This document shows, one piece after another, positions 1-5,790 of a stretch of 8,767 bases of DNA (within the stretch, counting starts at the first letter, position 1; each line of letters begins with the position of its first letter). The translations under genes were made by a program, and so were the position numbers. Origin of the DNA: Acidobacteriota bacterium (GTDB taxonomy: Bacteria > Actinomycetota > Acidimicrobiia > Spongiisociales > UBA5794); contig SMXV01000119.1 in assembly GCA_004356175.1 (NCBI GenBank), forward strand, positions 1-8,767, read 5' to 3'. The notes under the pieces were generated by a model, which was given only the letters and a program-made list of their open reading frames with translations, made no database searches and was not told where the DNA came from.

Positions 1-57
1 AGCTGTAAGTCCGGCAAATTCGCTTGAGTAACGAGCGATTTCTACGACATCTGACAT
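1..57 (-). CDS. 5' end of a minus-strand gene, cut by the window edge
   Basis: Reading the minus strand, an ATG at 57-55 opens a frame of 19 codons that stays open to the window edge and begins MSDVVEIARYSSEFAG. A strong Shine-Dalgarno (TAAGGAGG, complement of 63-70) sits about 5 bases before the ATG, which makes a real start very likely. Nineteen residues are too few to name a family. The gene is divergent from the membrane protein that starts at 146, so the two share an 88-base control region. Confidence 0.7.
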   Translation of the reverse strand, partial: MSDVVEIARYSSEFAGLTA

Positions 58-88
58 GAGGTCCTCCTTAGGACAGTCTGGCATGCAG

Positions 89-94
89 ATTGTA
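89..94 (-). promoter_or_regulatory. Candidate -10 box for the partial minus-strand gene
   Basis: The minus strand reads TACAAT here, a 5 of 6 match to TATAAT. It would start transcription near 82, giving a leader of about 25 bases that includes the strong ribosome site. No good -35 is visible at 16-18 bases upstream. No comparable box is clear for the plus-strand gene at 146. Confidence 0.35.
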
Positions 95-145
95 TTGCGC
101 CACAGCGGTGACCTTGCCGGTAGCGTGCTCCTCGAGGAGGAAGTA

Positions 146-781
146 GTGACGACCGATACGATGTACGAGCTCGTCGGATACGTTGGTTCGATACTCATCA
201 TCGTGAGTCTGGCCATGAGTTCCATCGTGCGGCTTCGGGTCATCAACCTGATAGGTGCAGCCACCTTCGCAGCGTACGGAGCGCTCATCGGCTCGTTTCC
301 GGTGGTGATCACCAACGTGATCATCTCCGGTATTGATATCTATTTTCTTCGAAAAGTGTTCTCCACACGAGAAGCAGTGACGATCCTCGCGGTGAAGACG
401 AATGATCCCTTCGTTCATCAGTTCCTGACGTTCTATGCTGAGGACATTCGACGCATTCGACCCTCATTTTCTGTAGCAGACGATGCTGATGTCACGTTTC
501 TCCTGCTTCGCGATATCGACCCAGCGGGGGTCTTCATTGGCTCAGGAGTGACCAATGGTGAACTGATGATCGATCTTGACTATGTAGCGCCCCCGTATCG
601 GGACTTGCGGTCGGGAGCGTCGCTGTATGGCAACAACGGGGTCCGCTTCCGAGATCTTGGTTGGAACATCCTCGTGGTCGACAATGTTGACGACCGACAA
701 CGGGACTACTTCACGAGTATGGGATTCGCCTCGGCCGGACCCGAATCGATGACCCTCCGAATCGATGACCCTCAACCCTGA
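146..781 (+). CDS. Membrane protein: YgjV-like helices plus GNAT-like C-terminal domain
   Basis: The product has 211 residues from the GTG at 146, chosen because AGGAGG (135-140) lies 5 bases before it. The ATG at 56 has no ribosome site and overlaps the divergent gene's start, and the ATG at 161 is too far from the AGGAGG. Residues 7-68 form about three hydrophobic segments (YELVGYVGSILIIVS, INLIGAATFAAYGALIG, VVITNVIISGIDIYFL), resembling the inner-membrane YgjV family. Residues 79-205 are soluble with the layout of a degenerate acetyltransferase fold: FYAEDIRRIRPSF, then FLLLRDIDPAGVFIG, LMIDLDYVAPPYRDLRSGAS, and a final NVDDRQRDYFTSMGF, which resembles the NxxAxxxYxxxGF end of GNAT proteins. 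The canonical acetyl-CoA loop (Q/RxxGxG/A) is poorly kept, so catalysis is uncertain. As I recall, this two-part architecture occurs in other bacteria. The substrate is unknown. The gene appears monocistronic. Confidence 0.8.
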   Translation: MTTDTMYELVGYVGSILIIVSLAMSSIVRLRVINLIGAATFAAYGALIGSFPVVITNVIISGIDIYFLRKVFSTREAVTILAVKTNDPFVHQFLTFYAEDIRRIRPSFSVADDADVTFLLLRDIDPAGVFIGSGVTNGELMIDLDYVAPPYRDLRSGASLYGNNGVRFRDLGWNILVVDNVDDRQRDYFTSMGFASAGPESMTLRIDDPQP

Positions 782-844
782 ATCCGCAGGATTAATGAAT
801 ACAACACTTTCCGTGTGGTGTGTTCCCCCACAATCCGCAGAATT
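781..844. repeat. Direct repeat of a small palindrome, AATCCGCAGGATT
   Basis: AATCCGCAGGATT (781-793) is a perfect 5-bp inverted repeat around GCA, and it starts on the last base of the upstream stop codon. A second copy, AATCCGCAGAATT (832-844), differs at one base of 13. Between them is a GTGTGG/ACAACAC-rich stretch. The pair could be a weak transcription end or a repeated operator half; no U-tract follows. Confidence 0.4.
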
Positions 845-872
845 CTCGCACACAACGCCCATGGCGTGCCCC

Positions 873-921
873 CTCTCTGCCCTCGCTTCGCTCCGGCCAT
901 ACCTCGCGCGAGGGGAGGGAG
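873..921. repeat. Imperfect hairpin with CCCTCGC/GCGAGGG core
   Basis: The arms CCCTCGC (880-886) and GCGAGGG (908-914) are exact complements. The pairing continues outward past one G-G mismatch (874-878 with 916-920), for a stem of about 13 pairs around a 21-base loop. It is followed by GAGATAGAGAGAAG. The composition, with CTCTC/GAGAG arms, resembles dispersed palindromic intergenic elements rather than a classical terminator. Confidence 0.45.
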
Positions 922-956
922 ATAGAGAGAAGAACTGTTTTGTCCGTACGAGCTAA

Positions 957-1000
957 TGCGGGCTTTATGTCTCTCGCTCAACGGGAGAGACGAAGCCGCG
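957..1000. repeat. Second hairpin, GTCTCTC/GAGAGAC, bordered by CTAATGC/GCATTAG
   Basis: GTCTCTC (969-975) pairs exactly with GAGAGAC (985-991) around a 9-base loop. Outside it GGCTT (961-965) pairs with AAGCC (993-997), and a bulged GC/GC pair extends the stem. A 7-bp inverted repeat, CTAATGC at 953-959 and GCATTAG at 1017-1023, lies around the hairpin, with its left arm overlapping the outermost pairs. It shares CTCTC/GAGAG arms with the hairpin at 873-921, so the two may be parts of one element. Confidence 0.45.
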
Positions 1001-1101
1001 TGTCGCGAGCAGAGCGGCATTAGACGGTCAAGTGAGGTCAAGGGGGCATTCAAGAATCGCGTGGCGAAGACACGGTGCGCTGGGTCAAGTAGCATCGGTG
1101 G

Positions 1102-1887
1102 GTGCTTGTTGGATCACTGGTTGACGCCCTCGACGAACGGTTCCCGTTCCGCCGCGCGGCTTCGTGGGATCCGGTCGGACTTCAGCTTGGTGCCGCCAAC
1201 GCTGACGTAGGATCTGTCTCGGTCTGCCATGAGGTCACACCCGATGTTGCCCGCACGTGCCTTGAGACAGGTGTCGACACTCTTGTGAGCTACCACCCGC
1301 TGTTGTTCGACCCGGTTACTTCCATCGTTGATGGGCCCACGGCCGAAGGTACAGCACTGCGACTCCTCGGAGGATCAATATCGCTCGTCGTCGTTCATAC
1401 CGCAATGGATGTTGCTGAGGGAGGCACAGGAGATCAGCTTGCGGATGCGCTCGGCGTCAAGGTTGAGGGGCATTTCGCTGAAACTGAGGTCGGCGTAGAA
1501 GACTGGATTGGAAGATTCGGGGTGCTTACGAGGAAGACCACGCTGTCCGAGTTCTCTCAGGACGTTGCTCGCGCGCTCGGATCGGATGTGCGGGTGTCTC
1601 ACAGCACTGACGCCACGGTTACGAAGGTCGCTGTGGTGCCGGGCTCTGGATCCTCCTTCACGTCAGAAGCTGCCGCGCTCGCAGACGTGTACGTCACAGG
1701 CGATATCGGCCATCACAGTGTGCAGACGGCCACCCGGCTCGGCATTGGTGTTATCGATGCTGGGCACATCCCAACCGAACGCCCTGGCGTCAAGCACCTG
1801 TACGATGTGGTACGCAAGATTGCGCCGAACGCTGAGTTTGTGAGAATCGATCCCCATCCCTGGGAGGGTGTTTCGTGGAGTCCCTGA
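1102..1887 (+). CDS. Nif3-like dinuclear metal protein (DUF34/YbgI family)
   Basis: The 261 residues match the usual length of short Nif3/YbgI proteins, which form toroidal hexamers with two metals per subunit. Some are annotated as GTP cyclohydrolase 1 type 2, but their true role is unsettled. Family motifs appear in order: SWDPVGLQLG (21-30), VSYHPLLF (62-69), HTAMDVAEGGTGDQLADALG (from 99) and DAGHIPTE (219-226). By comparison with YbgI, the ligands would be H65, D103, H222 and E226. The first His of the usual HH pair is Tyr64, as in eukaryotic NIF3L1. The frame is closed by TAG at 1090 and GTG 1102 is the only ordinary start before the conserved region, although the ribosome site is weak. 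Its last 13 bases overlap the next gene, so the two are translationally coupled. Confidence 0.93.
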   Translation: MLVGSLVDALDERFPFRRAASWDPVGLQLGAANADVGSVSVCHEVTPDVARTCLETGVDTLVSYHPLLFDPVTSIVDGPTAEGTALRLLGGSISLVVVHTAMDVAEGGTGDQLADALGVKVEGHFAETEVGVEDWIGRFGVLTRKTTLSEFSQDVARALGSDVRVSHSTDATVTKVAVVPGSGSSFTSEAAALADVYVTGDIGHHSVQTATRLGIGVIDAGHIPTERPGVKHLYDVVRKIAPNAEFVRIDPHPWEGVSWSP

Positions 1888-2585
1888 AGAGCCTCGAGGA
1901 TTTACTTGAACTCATGGACATTGATATGAAAATCGACAGTTTGCTCGACACGCGGGGCTCATTGCCGGAACTCGACAGCTACAAGGACGCCCATTCCGAT
2001 GTCGAGCGAATCGGGTCGGCAATTGGGGCAGCAAAGGATGCTGCAGGGTCGGCAGCGAAAGGGCTGAGCAAAACAAACGGAGAGCTTGATATTGCCGCGG
2101 TCAAGGCAGCCGAGGAGCAGAACAGATTGTATGCCGGTGGACTGTCTGCCCGTGACGCTGATTATCTCAGACGGGAAGTCGACATGCTGTACGGCAAAGT
2201 CTCGAAGATGGAGGACGAGGTTCTCGAATACATGGAGGCGGCCGAATCCGCCGAGGCACAGCTCGTGGCCCTCGACGAAGAGCGAACGATTGCGGAAGCG
2301 CTCAAGACAAACCTTGGCGACTCGATTCGGACGCAGTGGCAGACGATAGACAAGGAGCTTGAGGTCAAAGAGGATCGCAAGAGGACGACGATCGATCTAG
2401 TCGATCCGTATTTGATTGAGATGTATGACGAACTGCGTGCGTCGCGAGAGGGCAGGGTCGTAGGGCGGTTGAGCGACGACACATGCGGCTCGTGCCATCT
2501 GAGACTGTCGGCGGCCGAAGTTTCACAGGCACAGAAGCAGGATCCACCAAGGTGCATCCACTGTCGATCGATCCTGGTCAGCTGA
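1875..2585 (+). CDS. Coiled-coil protein with C-terminal C4 zinc ribbon (zf-RING_7, COG1579)
   Basis: The 236-residue product begins at a GTG inside the end of the Nif3-like gene. Residues about 5-180 are charged and heptad-rich, predicted to form a long antiparallel coiled coil. The last 35 residues carry a four-cysteine zinc ribbon: CGSC (C204, C207) and CIHC (C227, C230), preceded by the GRVVGRLSDDT stretch usual in this family. Relatives are often encoded beside Nif3-family genes and have been linked to flagellar or secretion functions in some bacteria, but the function here is unknown. The overlap with Nif3 and the 3-base gap to the next gene place it in the middle of an operon. The family is clear; the function is not. 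Confidence 0.9.
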   Translation: MESLKSLEDLLELMDIDMKIDSLLDTRGSLPELDSYKDAHSDVERIGSAIGAAKDAAGSAAKGLSKTNGELDIAAVKAAEEQNRLYAGGLSARDADYLRREVDMLYGKVSKMEDEVLEYMEAAESAEAQLVALDEERTIAEALKTNLGDSIRTQWQTIDKELEVKEDRKRTTIDLVDPYLIEMYDELRASREGRVVGRLSDDTCGSCHLRLSAAEVSQAQKQDPPRCIHCRSILVS

Positions 2586-2588
2586 GCT

Positions 2589-3122
2589 GTGCTCCTATGG
2601 CATGTCGGATTGACGACCGCCTTTGTGCGGTACGCGTTCCGCGACGAGCACATGGATCTGCGCTTCCTTGCCCTGGGCGCGATCCTTCCCGATGTCATCG
2701 ATACGCCCATCGGAGTGGCGGTGTGGCAGACATGGCAGACGCCGCGCCTCTGGTCACACAGCCTTGCCTTTGGTGCTCTCCTTATGACGGTTGTCCTGCT
2801 GGTTACGCGGCGGGGTCGACGTCGGAAACAGTGGATGCTTGTGGCGGTTGGCGTCTTGATGCATCTTGCGCTCGACGGTATGTGGTCGTATCCCGAAACG
2901 CTGTGGTGGCCATTCCTCGGCTGGACATTTTTCAGCACCGGATTTGCCACGTTCAGTTCGTACGCGTACTCCGTGCTGCAGGATCCGCTGGTGTGGGCGG
3001 GCGAAGCTGTAGGCCTCGTCTACCTCGTCGTCCTATGGAGACGATCAGATTTGTCAGATGCCACGGCGCGCGAGGTTCTGCTGACGACGGGTCGGGTGTC
3101 AGCTCCCATCGAGAGGCGCTGA
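2589..3122 (+). CDS. YdjM/DUF457-type membrane-bound metal-dependent hydrolase
   Basis: The 177-residue integral membrane protein starts at a GTG three bases after the previous stop. There is no independent ribosome site, so translation probably relies on coupling. Putative metal ligands fit the YdjM-like pattern: H5 (LLWHVG), D35 and D38 (LGAILPDVIDTP), H57 (LWSHSLAFG), and H92 and D96 (HLALDGMWSYPE). Hydrophobic segments lie near 25-41, 57-73, 82-98, 105-126 and 133-149, with a basic loop RRGRRRKQ at 74-81. The substrate is unknown; distant resemblance to zinc phospholipase C-like proteins suggests a lipid or envelope role. Its last 24 bases overlap the convergent TauE half-gene at 3099-3503. 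Confidence 0.8.
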   Translation: MLLWHVGLTTAFVRYAFRDEHMDLRFLALGAILPDVIDTPIGVAVWQTWQTPRLWSHSLAFGALLMTVVLLVTRRGRRRKQWMLVAVGVLMHLALDGMWSYPETLWWPFLGWTFFSTGFATFSSYAYSVLQDPLVWAGEAVGLVYLVVLWRRSDLSDATAREVLLTTGRVSAPIERR

Positions 3123-3503
3123 GGCGTTTCGTAGCGCAACTGCCCTGCGTGCCATACGAATTGCGAGAAGAGCAAGAACAATCGCAAACGCTTTCCGCAG
3201 GATCACTTCATCCATCCTGATTGCCAGGTTCGCGCCGGCGACCGCAGCCAGAACGCCGACACCTGCGGTCACGAGCACAACCTTCCAGACAACTCTTCCG
3301 GCGCGGTTATGGATGAATGCGGCAACGAATGCTGTAGGAAGGATGATTGCCAATGACGTTCCCTGCGCTTCAAGTTGGCCGAATCCGAACACAAACACGA
3401 GAACCGGGACGAAGATGATTCCACCTCCAATACCGAGTGTCGCTGACAGCGATCCAGTTATGAATCCGAGAACGATCAAACCGATGATGTCTGCGATCTC
3501 CAC
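3099..3503 (-). CDS. TauE/SafE family half-transporter, second of a tandem pair
   Basis: The 134-residue membrane protein matches one repeat of the TauE/SafE anion exporter family (sulfite, sulfoacetate and related anions). Segments in order are IIGLIVLGFITGSLSATLGIGGG with the family's GxGGG signature, FVPVLVFVFGFG, LAIILPTAFVAAFIHNRAG, VVLVTAGVGVLAAVAGANLA, and a last helix near AFAIVLALLAIRMA. Complete transporters have two such repeats in about 250 residues; this gene has one. The GTG at 3503-3501 is chosen because it overlaps the stop of the upstream half-gene by one base (TAGTG), a typical coupling arrangement; a GTG at 3512 is an alternative. The 3' end overlaps the convergent DUF457 gene by 24 bases, so there is no room for a separate terminator. 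Confidence 0.82.
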   Translation of the reverse strand: MEIADIIGLIVLGFITGSLSATLGIGGGIIFVPVLVFVFGFGQLEAQGTSLAIILPTAFVAAFIHNRAGRVVWKVVLVTAGVGVLAAVAGANLAIRMDEVILRKAFAIVLALLAIRMARRAVALRNASAPLDGS

Positions 3504-3859
3504 TAAAACCACATCCGTATCGATGCAATGGCCATCACCGTTGCCATTGTGCCTGCAAGCCATTGTTCAGGTACCCTGTCGATCAGACGGGCTCCGAGGT
3601 ACGCCCCGACAGCCGCACCAACGAACACGACTCCAGCCGTCGACCAGTTCACGACTCCGTTGCCCGAAAATGCATACAGGCCAGCAGCAGATGTAGCAAC
3701 AATCGTCGCAACCGATGTGGCGGCGGCAGAGTACTGGCTCAGACCGACGCGAAGCACGAGGCCCGGAACAACGATAACGCCCCCGCCGATGCCGAGCAGG
3801 CCAGATAGGAACCCAGCCGCAGCTCCGACCATGGCGGCCTTTGTCCAATGATTCTGCAC
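3503..3859 (-). CDS. TauE/SafE family half-transporter, first of a tandem pair
   Basis: This 118-residue protein is the upstream partner of the half-gene at 3099-3503. It shows the same repeat: AAGFLSGLLGIGGGVIVVPG with the GxGGG signature, ATSVATIVATSAAGLYAFSG, VFVGAAVGAYLGARLIDRVP and a final helix up to IRMWF. The two products probably pair to form one transporter of normal size, each supplying one of the two family repeats. The GTG at 3859 is preferred because it leaves a few polar residues before the first helix. The ATG at 3832 has a better ribosome site (AAAGG, 5 bases before) but starts almost inside the helix. The minus-strand frame stays open further upstream, to 4072, but that part overlaps the lipoprotein gene and does not resemble the family. 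Confidence 0.85.
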   Translation of the reverse strand: MQNHWTKAAMVGAAAGFLSGLLGIGGGVIVVPGLVLRVGLSQYSAAATSVATIVATSAAGLYAFSGNGVVNWSTAGVVFVGAAVGAYLGARLIDRVPEQWLAGTMATVMAIASIRMWF

Positions 3860-3911
3860 ACAACAACCGTAACCATGCCCGATTATCGAACTCCATCGGT
3901 ACCCTTGTTCG
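3860..3911. promoter_or_regulatory. Shared control region between the TauE pair and the lipoprotein gene
   Basis: This 52-base gap separates two divergent starts. On the minus strand GATAAT (complement of 3882-3887) is a 5 of 6 match to a -10 box. It would start transcription near 3875, about 16 bases before the TauE start, but the -35 (GAACAA) is poor. I see no clear box for the lipoprotein gene. Confidence 0.35.
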
Positions 3912-4577
3912 GTGTTCGCAAAGGTTCTCCCCCTGATTTCTCTTGTTGTGCTCGCATCGGCGTGCTCCCCTGATCCCGTGGCCGTGACCGGTCTGGAAAC
4001 TCCGGAAGCAGCCGTGGTTGCGTGGTTTGACTCCGTCGACGCAGGACAACCCGAGACAGCCTCGAACGCCACCTACGACCAGTCTCTTGCCCTGATTCTC
4101 GGCCTCGAAAACGGGCTCGATGCAGCGACTATCGCTGCGTACCTCGACGATGGTGTCCCCATTTCGGTGCAAGCCAGCTACTGGGCGTCATTTTCGGACG
4201 GGTTCGTTGAATTCGCCTCAAGACCGCTCTCGACGCTCACCGTTGGGGAGTCCGCGATGTACTCGTCCGAAGGCGTTGAATTCGCGACCGTGCCAATCGC
4301 CAATGGTGGTGCCGCGGGCGCCGTTGTGATCACTCGTATGACCGCGGAGGGAACCTGGGTCGTGGATCTGGTTGCATCACTCGGGGACGGTTTCGCCAAG
4401 CTCCTTGCCTCGAACTACGACGTCATTCCTATCGGCGAGAGTGGTGACCGTATCCGTCTCGCCTATACACAGGTTGTCGTGCCGTCCCTGTGGGCGGCTT
4501 TGGCGAGCGAGACCTTCGTCGACGACTTCACGCGTACAGCGTTGGCAATCATTGAGAGCGTTTCGAGAAGCCAGTAG
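3912..4577 (+). CDS. Uncharacterised secreted lipoprotein
   Basis: The 221 residues begin with a lipoprotein signal: Lys4, a hydrophobic core VLPLISLVVLASA and the lipid-acceptor Cys18, followed by SPDPVAV. Ala rather than Leu stands three before the Cys, which is a tolerated lipobox. The mature part starts with TPEAAVVAWFDSVDAGQPETA, which resembles the opening helix of NTF2-like or DUF4878-type extracytoplasmic domains where a small alpha-beta barrel follows. The later strands MTAEGTWVVDLVASLG fit that fold, but I cannot assign a family firmly. Start GTG 3912 is the only normal start after the in-frame stop at 3870; its ribosome site is weak. It is divergent from the TauE pair and convergent with the F420-dependent oxidoreductase, 40 bases away. 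Confidence 0.8.
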   Translation: MFAKVLPLISLVVLASACSPDPVAVTGLETPEAAVVAWFDSVDAGQPETASNATYDQSLALILGLENGLDAATIAAYLDDGVPISVQASYWASFSDGFVEFASRPLSTLTVGESAMYSSEGVEFATVPIANGGAAGAVVITRMTAEGTWVVDLVASLGDGFAKLLASNYDVIPIGESGDRIRLAYTQVVVPSLWAALASETFVDDFTRTALAIIESVSRSQ

Positions 4578-4617
4578 CGCCATTACCGGTACGAACTCCT
4601 GTCTGTCCCGTGAGAAC

Positions 4618-5604
4618 CTAACCGAGTTCTCGGAGGGCAGGCAATACCTCAGCACCGAGCATGGCAATTGTCTCTTCCTGGTCGATCGATGTCGTCTGGA
4701 TTGCGACGATATCGGCATGCACGTCATGAATCAGCGGCGAATAGACCTCAACATACTGCTTCGATGTGTGAACAATGGGGTACATGGACAAGATCTCTGA
4801 ACGGTCCATCTCGTCAGCTCGCTGACGCAGATCCATCGGATCCACCGCGTTCAGACGGCCGGGAGCGCGCAAGCCGCGCCACGCACCAAGTGTCGCCCAC
4901 GCCTCATTCGAGTCCTGCGCGCGGATCGACCAGCGGGTTGCAAGGATTGTTGGCGGCGGCCGCCCTGCATCCGAAGCCGCTTGCCGAGCGGGATCGATGA
5001 CACGTTCGAAGGTAATAGCGGGATCCTTGACTGACGTGATGATTCCTTCAGCTTTGCGTCCGGCGAGCGCAGCCGACTTCGGTCCGCCCGCGGCCATGTA
5101 GATCGGTAGAGGGTGCACCGGCGGGCTATACAGCTTCGCCCTGTCGGTCTGGTACCACTCGCCGTCGTACGTGAGTTTGTCCCCGTCGAGCAACGCTCGC
5201 ATGATGTCGAGTGCTTCGCTCATCCTTGAGGCCCGCTCGGCGTACTTGGGGAAGTCGTAGCCAAGTGGCCCCTCGTTGAGATTCTCTCCTGTGCCCACCC
5301 CGAGTGTGAAGCGGCCACCACTGATGCGGTCGAGCGTCGCTGCAGCCTGCGCGACGACGCCTGGGTGGTAGCGCCACAGGGGAGTCGTGACACCAGTGGC
5401 TAAGTCGATCGTTGACGTGGCTTGTGCCATGGCAGCAATCGTCGCGAACGCGAATCCAGATGCGCCGAGGTCGTCAACCCATGGATGGAAATGCTCTGAG
5501 ACGAGGACCATGTCGAATCCAGCCTTCTCTGCAAGGACAGCATGCTCAATCAGTCGCTCGGGCTGGAATTGTTCATGTCCGGCGAAATATGCGAATTTGG
5601 TCAC
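4618..5604 (-). CDS. F420-dependent oxidoreductase, G6PDH-like luciferase-like monooxygenase family
   Basis: The 328-residue protein is a TIM-barrel enzyme of the luciferase-like superfamily, closest to the F420-dependent glucose-6-phosphate dehydrogenase group (TIGR03557-like). These enzymes pass a hydride from a substrate to the deazaflavin F420 in the cytosol. Start GTG 5604 is chosen because GGAGG lies 5 bases before it and the product opens MTKFAYFAGHEQF; the longer frame to 5634 has no ribosome site. Residues matching the FGD1 active site are H38 and W42 (VSEHFHPWV, with Glu at 37 where FGD1 has Asp) and E107 (GVGTGENLNEG). Lys193 in ITSVKD may correspond to the FGD1 phosphate-binding Lys. 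The substrate cannot be read: the group includes hydroxymycolic-acid and alcohol-type enzymes besides G6P dehydrogenases. Transcribed alone, convergent with the lipoprotein gene. Confidence 0.88.
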   Translation of the reverse strand: MTKFAYFAGHEQFQPERLIEHAVLAEKAGFDMVLVSEHFHPWVDDLGASGFAFATIAAMAQATSTIDLATGVTTPLWRYHPGVVAQAAATLDRISGGRFTLGVGTGENLNEGPLGYDFPKYAERASRMSEALDIMRALLDGDKLTYDGEWYQTDRAKLYSPPVHPLPIYMAAGGPKSAALAGRKAEGIITSVKDPAITFERVIDPARQAASDAGRPPPTILATRWSIRAQDSNEAWATLGAWRGLRAPGRLNAVDPMDLRQRADEMDRSEILSMYPIVHTSKQYVEVYSPLIHDVHADIVAIQTTSIDQEETIAMLGAEVLPALRELG

Positions 5605-5790
5605 GGAAACCTCCGGAAGCGAGCATACCCACACCCCGCATCCGTCCTGCCGGAGCGCGATGTTGAGTCACATGACGAAGATGGGTGCACAGTGACGCGC
5701 CTTGTCGTTTGACGTCGCGAATCGGACGCGTCCCCTCGGGAGGAAACCTCTAGGATGGTTTTTTGGTCATACGTATGTTGGAAGGCAACA
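5605..5790. promoter_or_regulatory. Divergent control region with two perfect palindromes
   Basis: This 186-base region separates the oxidoreductase and aquaporin starts. GGACGCGTCC (5724-5733) and CATACGTATG (5768-5777) are perfect 10-bp palindromes, and GAGG-AAA-CCTC lies at about 5740-5750. TAGGAT (5751-5756) resembles a mycobacterial-type -10 but lacks a -35. On the minus strand TATGCT (complement of 5622-5627) is a weak -10 candidate for the oxidoreductase. CATACGTATG lies directly before the aquaporin ribosome site (GGAAGG, 5780-5785), where a bound regulator or an RNA fold could block expression. Confidence 0.4.

Larger units (their letters stand above)
782..1101. other. Gene-free gap of about 320 bases, hairpin-rich
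   Basis: No frame here looks like protein: the open frames at 765-956, 820-1023 and 956-1210 give arginine- and serine-rich low-complexity products with no family resemblance or ribosome site. The stretch holds the direct repeat at 781-844 and two hairpins (873-921 and 957-1000). It must also hold the promoter of the Nif3 operon. I could not pick a convincing -35/-10 pair for it. Confidence 0.6.

Noticed and set aside
782..1101. Possible CRISPR array or tRNA in the gene-free gap
   Set aside because: There are only two copies of a short motif with no regular spacing, and no cloverleaf or TPsiC-like sequence is visible.
956..1210. 84-codon plus-strand frame in the gene-free gap
   Set aside because: It has no ribosome site, runs through two hairpin arms and overlaps the start of the Nif3-like gene out of frame.
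2162..2950. 262-codon minus-strand open frame
   Set aside because: It lies antisense to the zinc-ribbon and DUF457 genes and is Ser- and Arg-rich low-complexity sequence with no family resemblance. The plus-strand genes have clear motifs.
2483..3220. 245-codon plus-strand open frame
   Set aside because: It is an out-of-frame shadow across the zinc-ribbon end and the DUF457 gene, with a Cys- and Arg-rich composition unlike real proteins here.
3567..4172. 201-codon minus-strand open frame overlapping TauE and lipoprotein genes
   Set aside because: It is frame-shifted relative to the TauE half-gene and antisense to the lipoprotein. It has no domain, and its composition is Arg-, Gly- and Cys-rich.
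5709..5756. TTGACG (5709-5714) with TAGGAT (5751-5756) as a housekeeping promoter
   Set aside because: The spacing is 36 bases, twice what sigma-70 type promoters allow.
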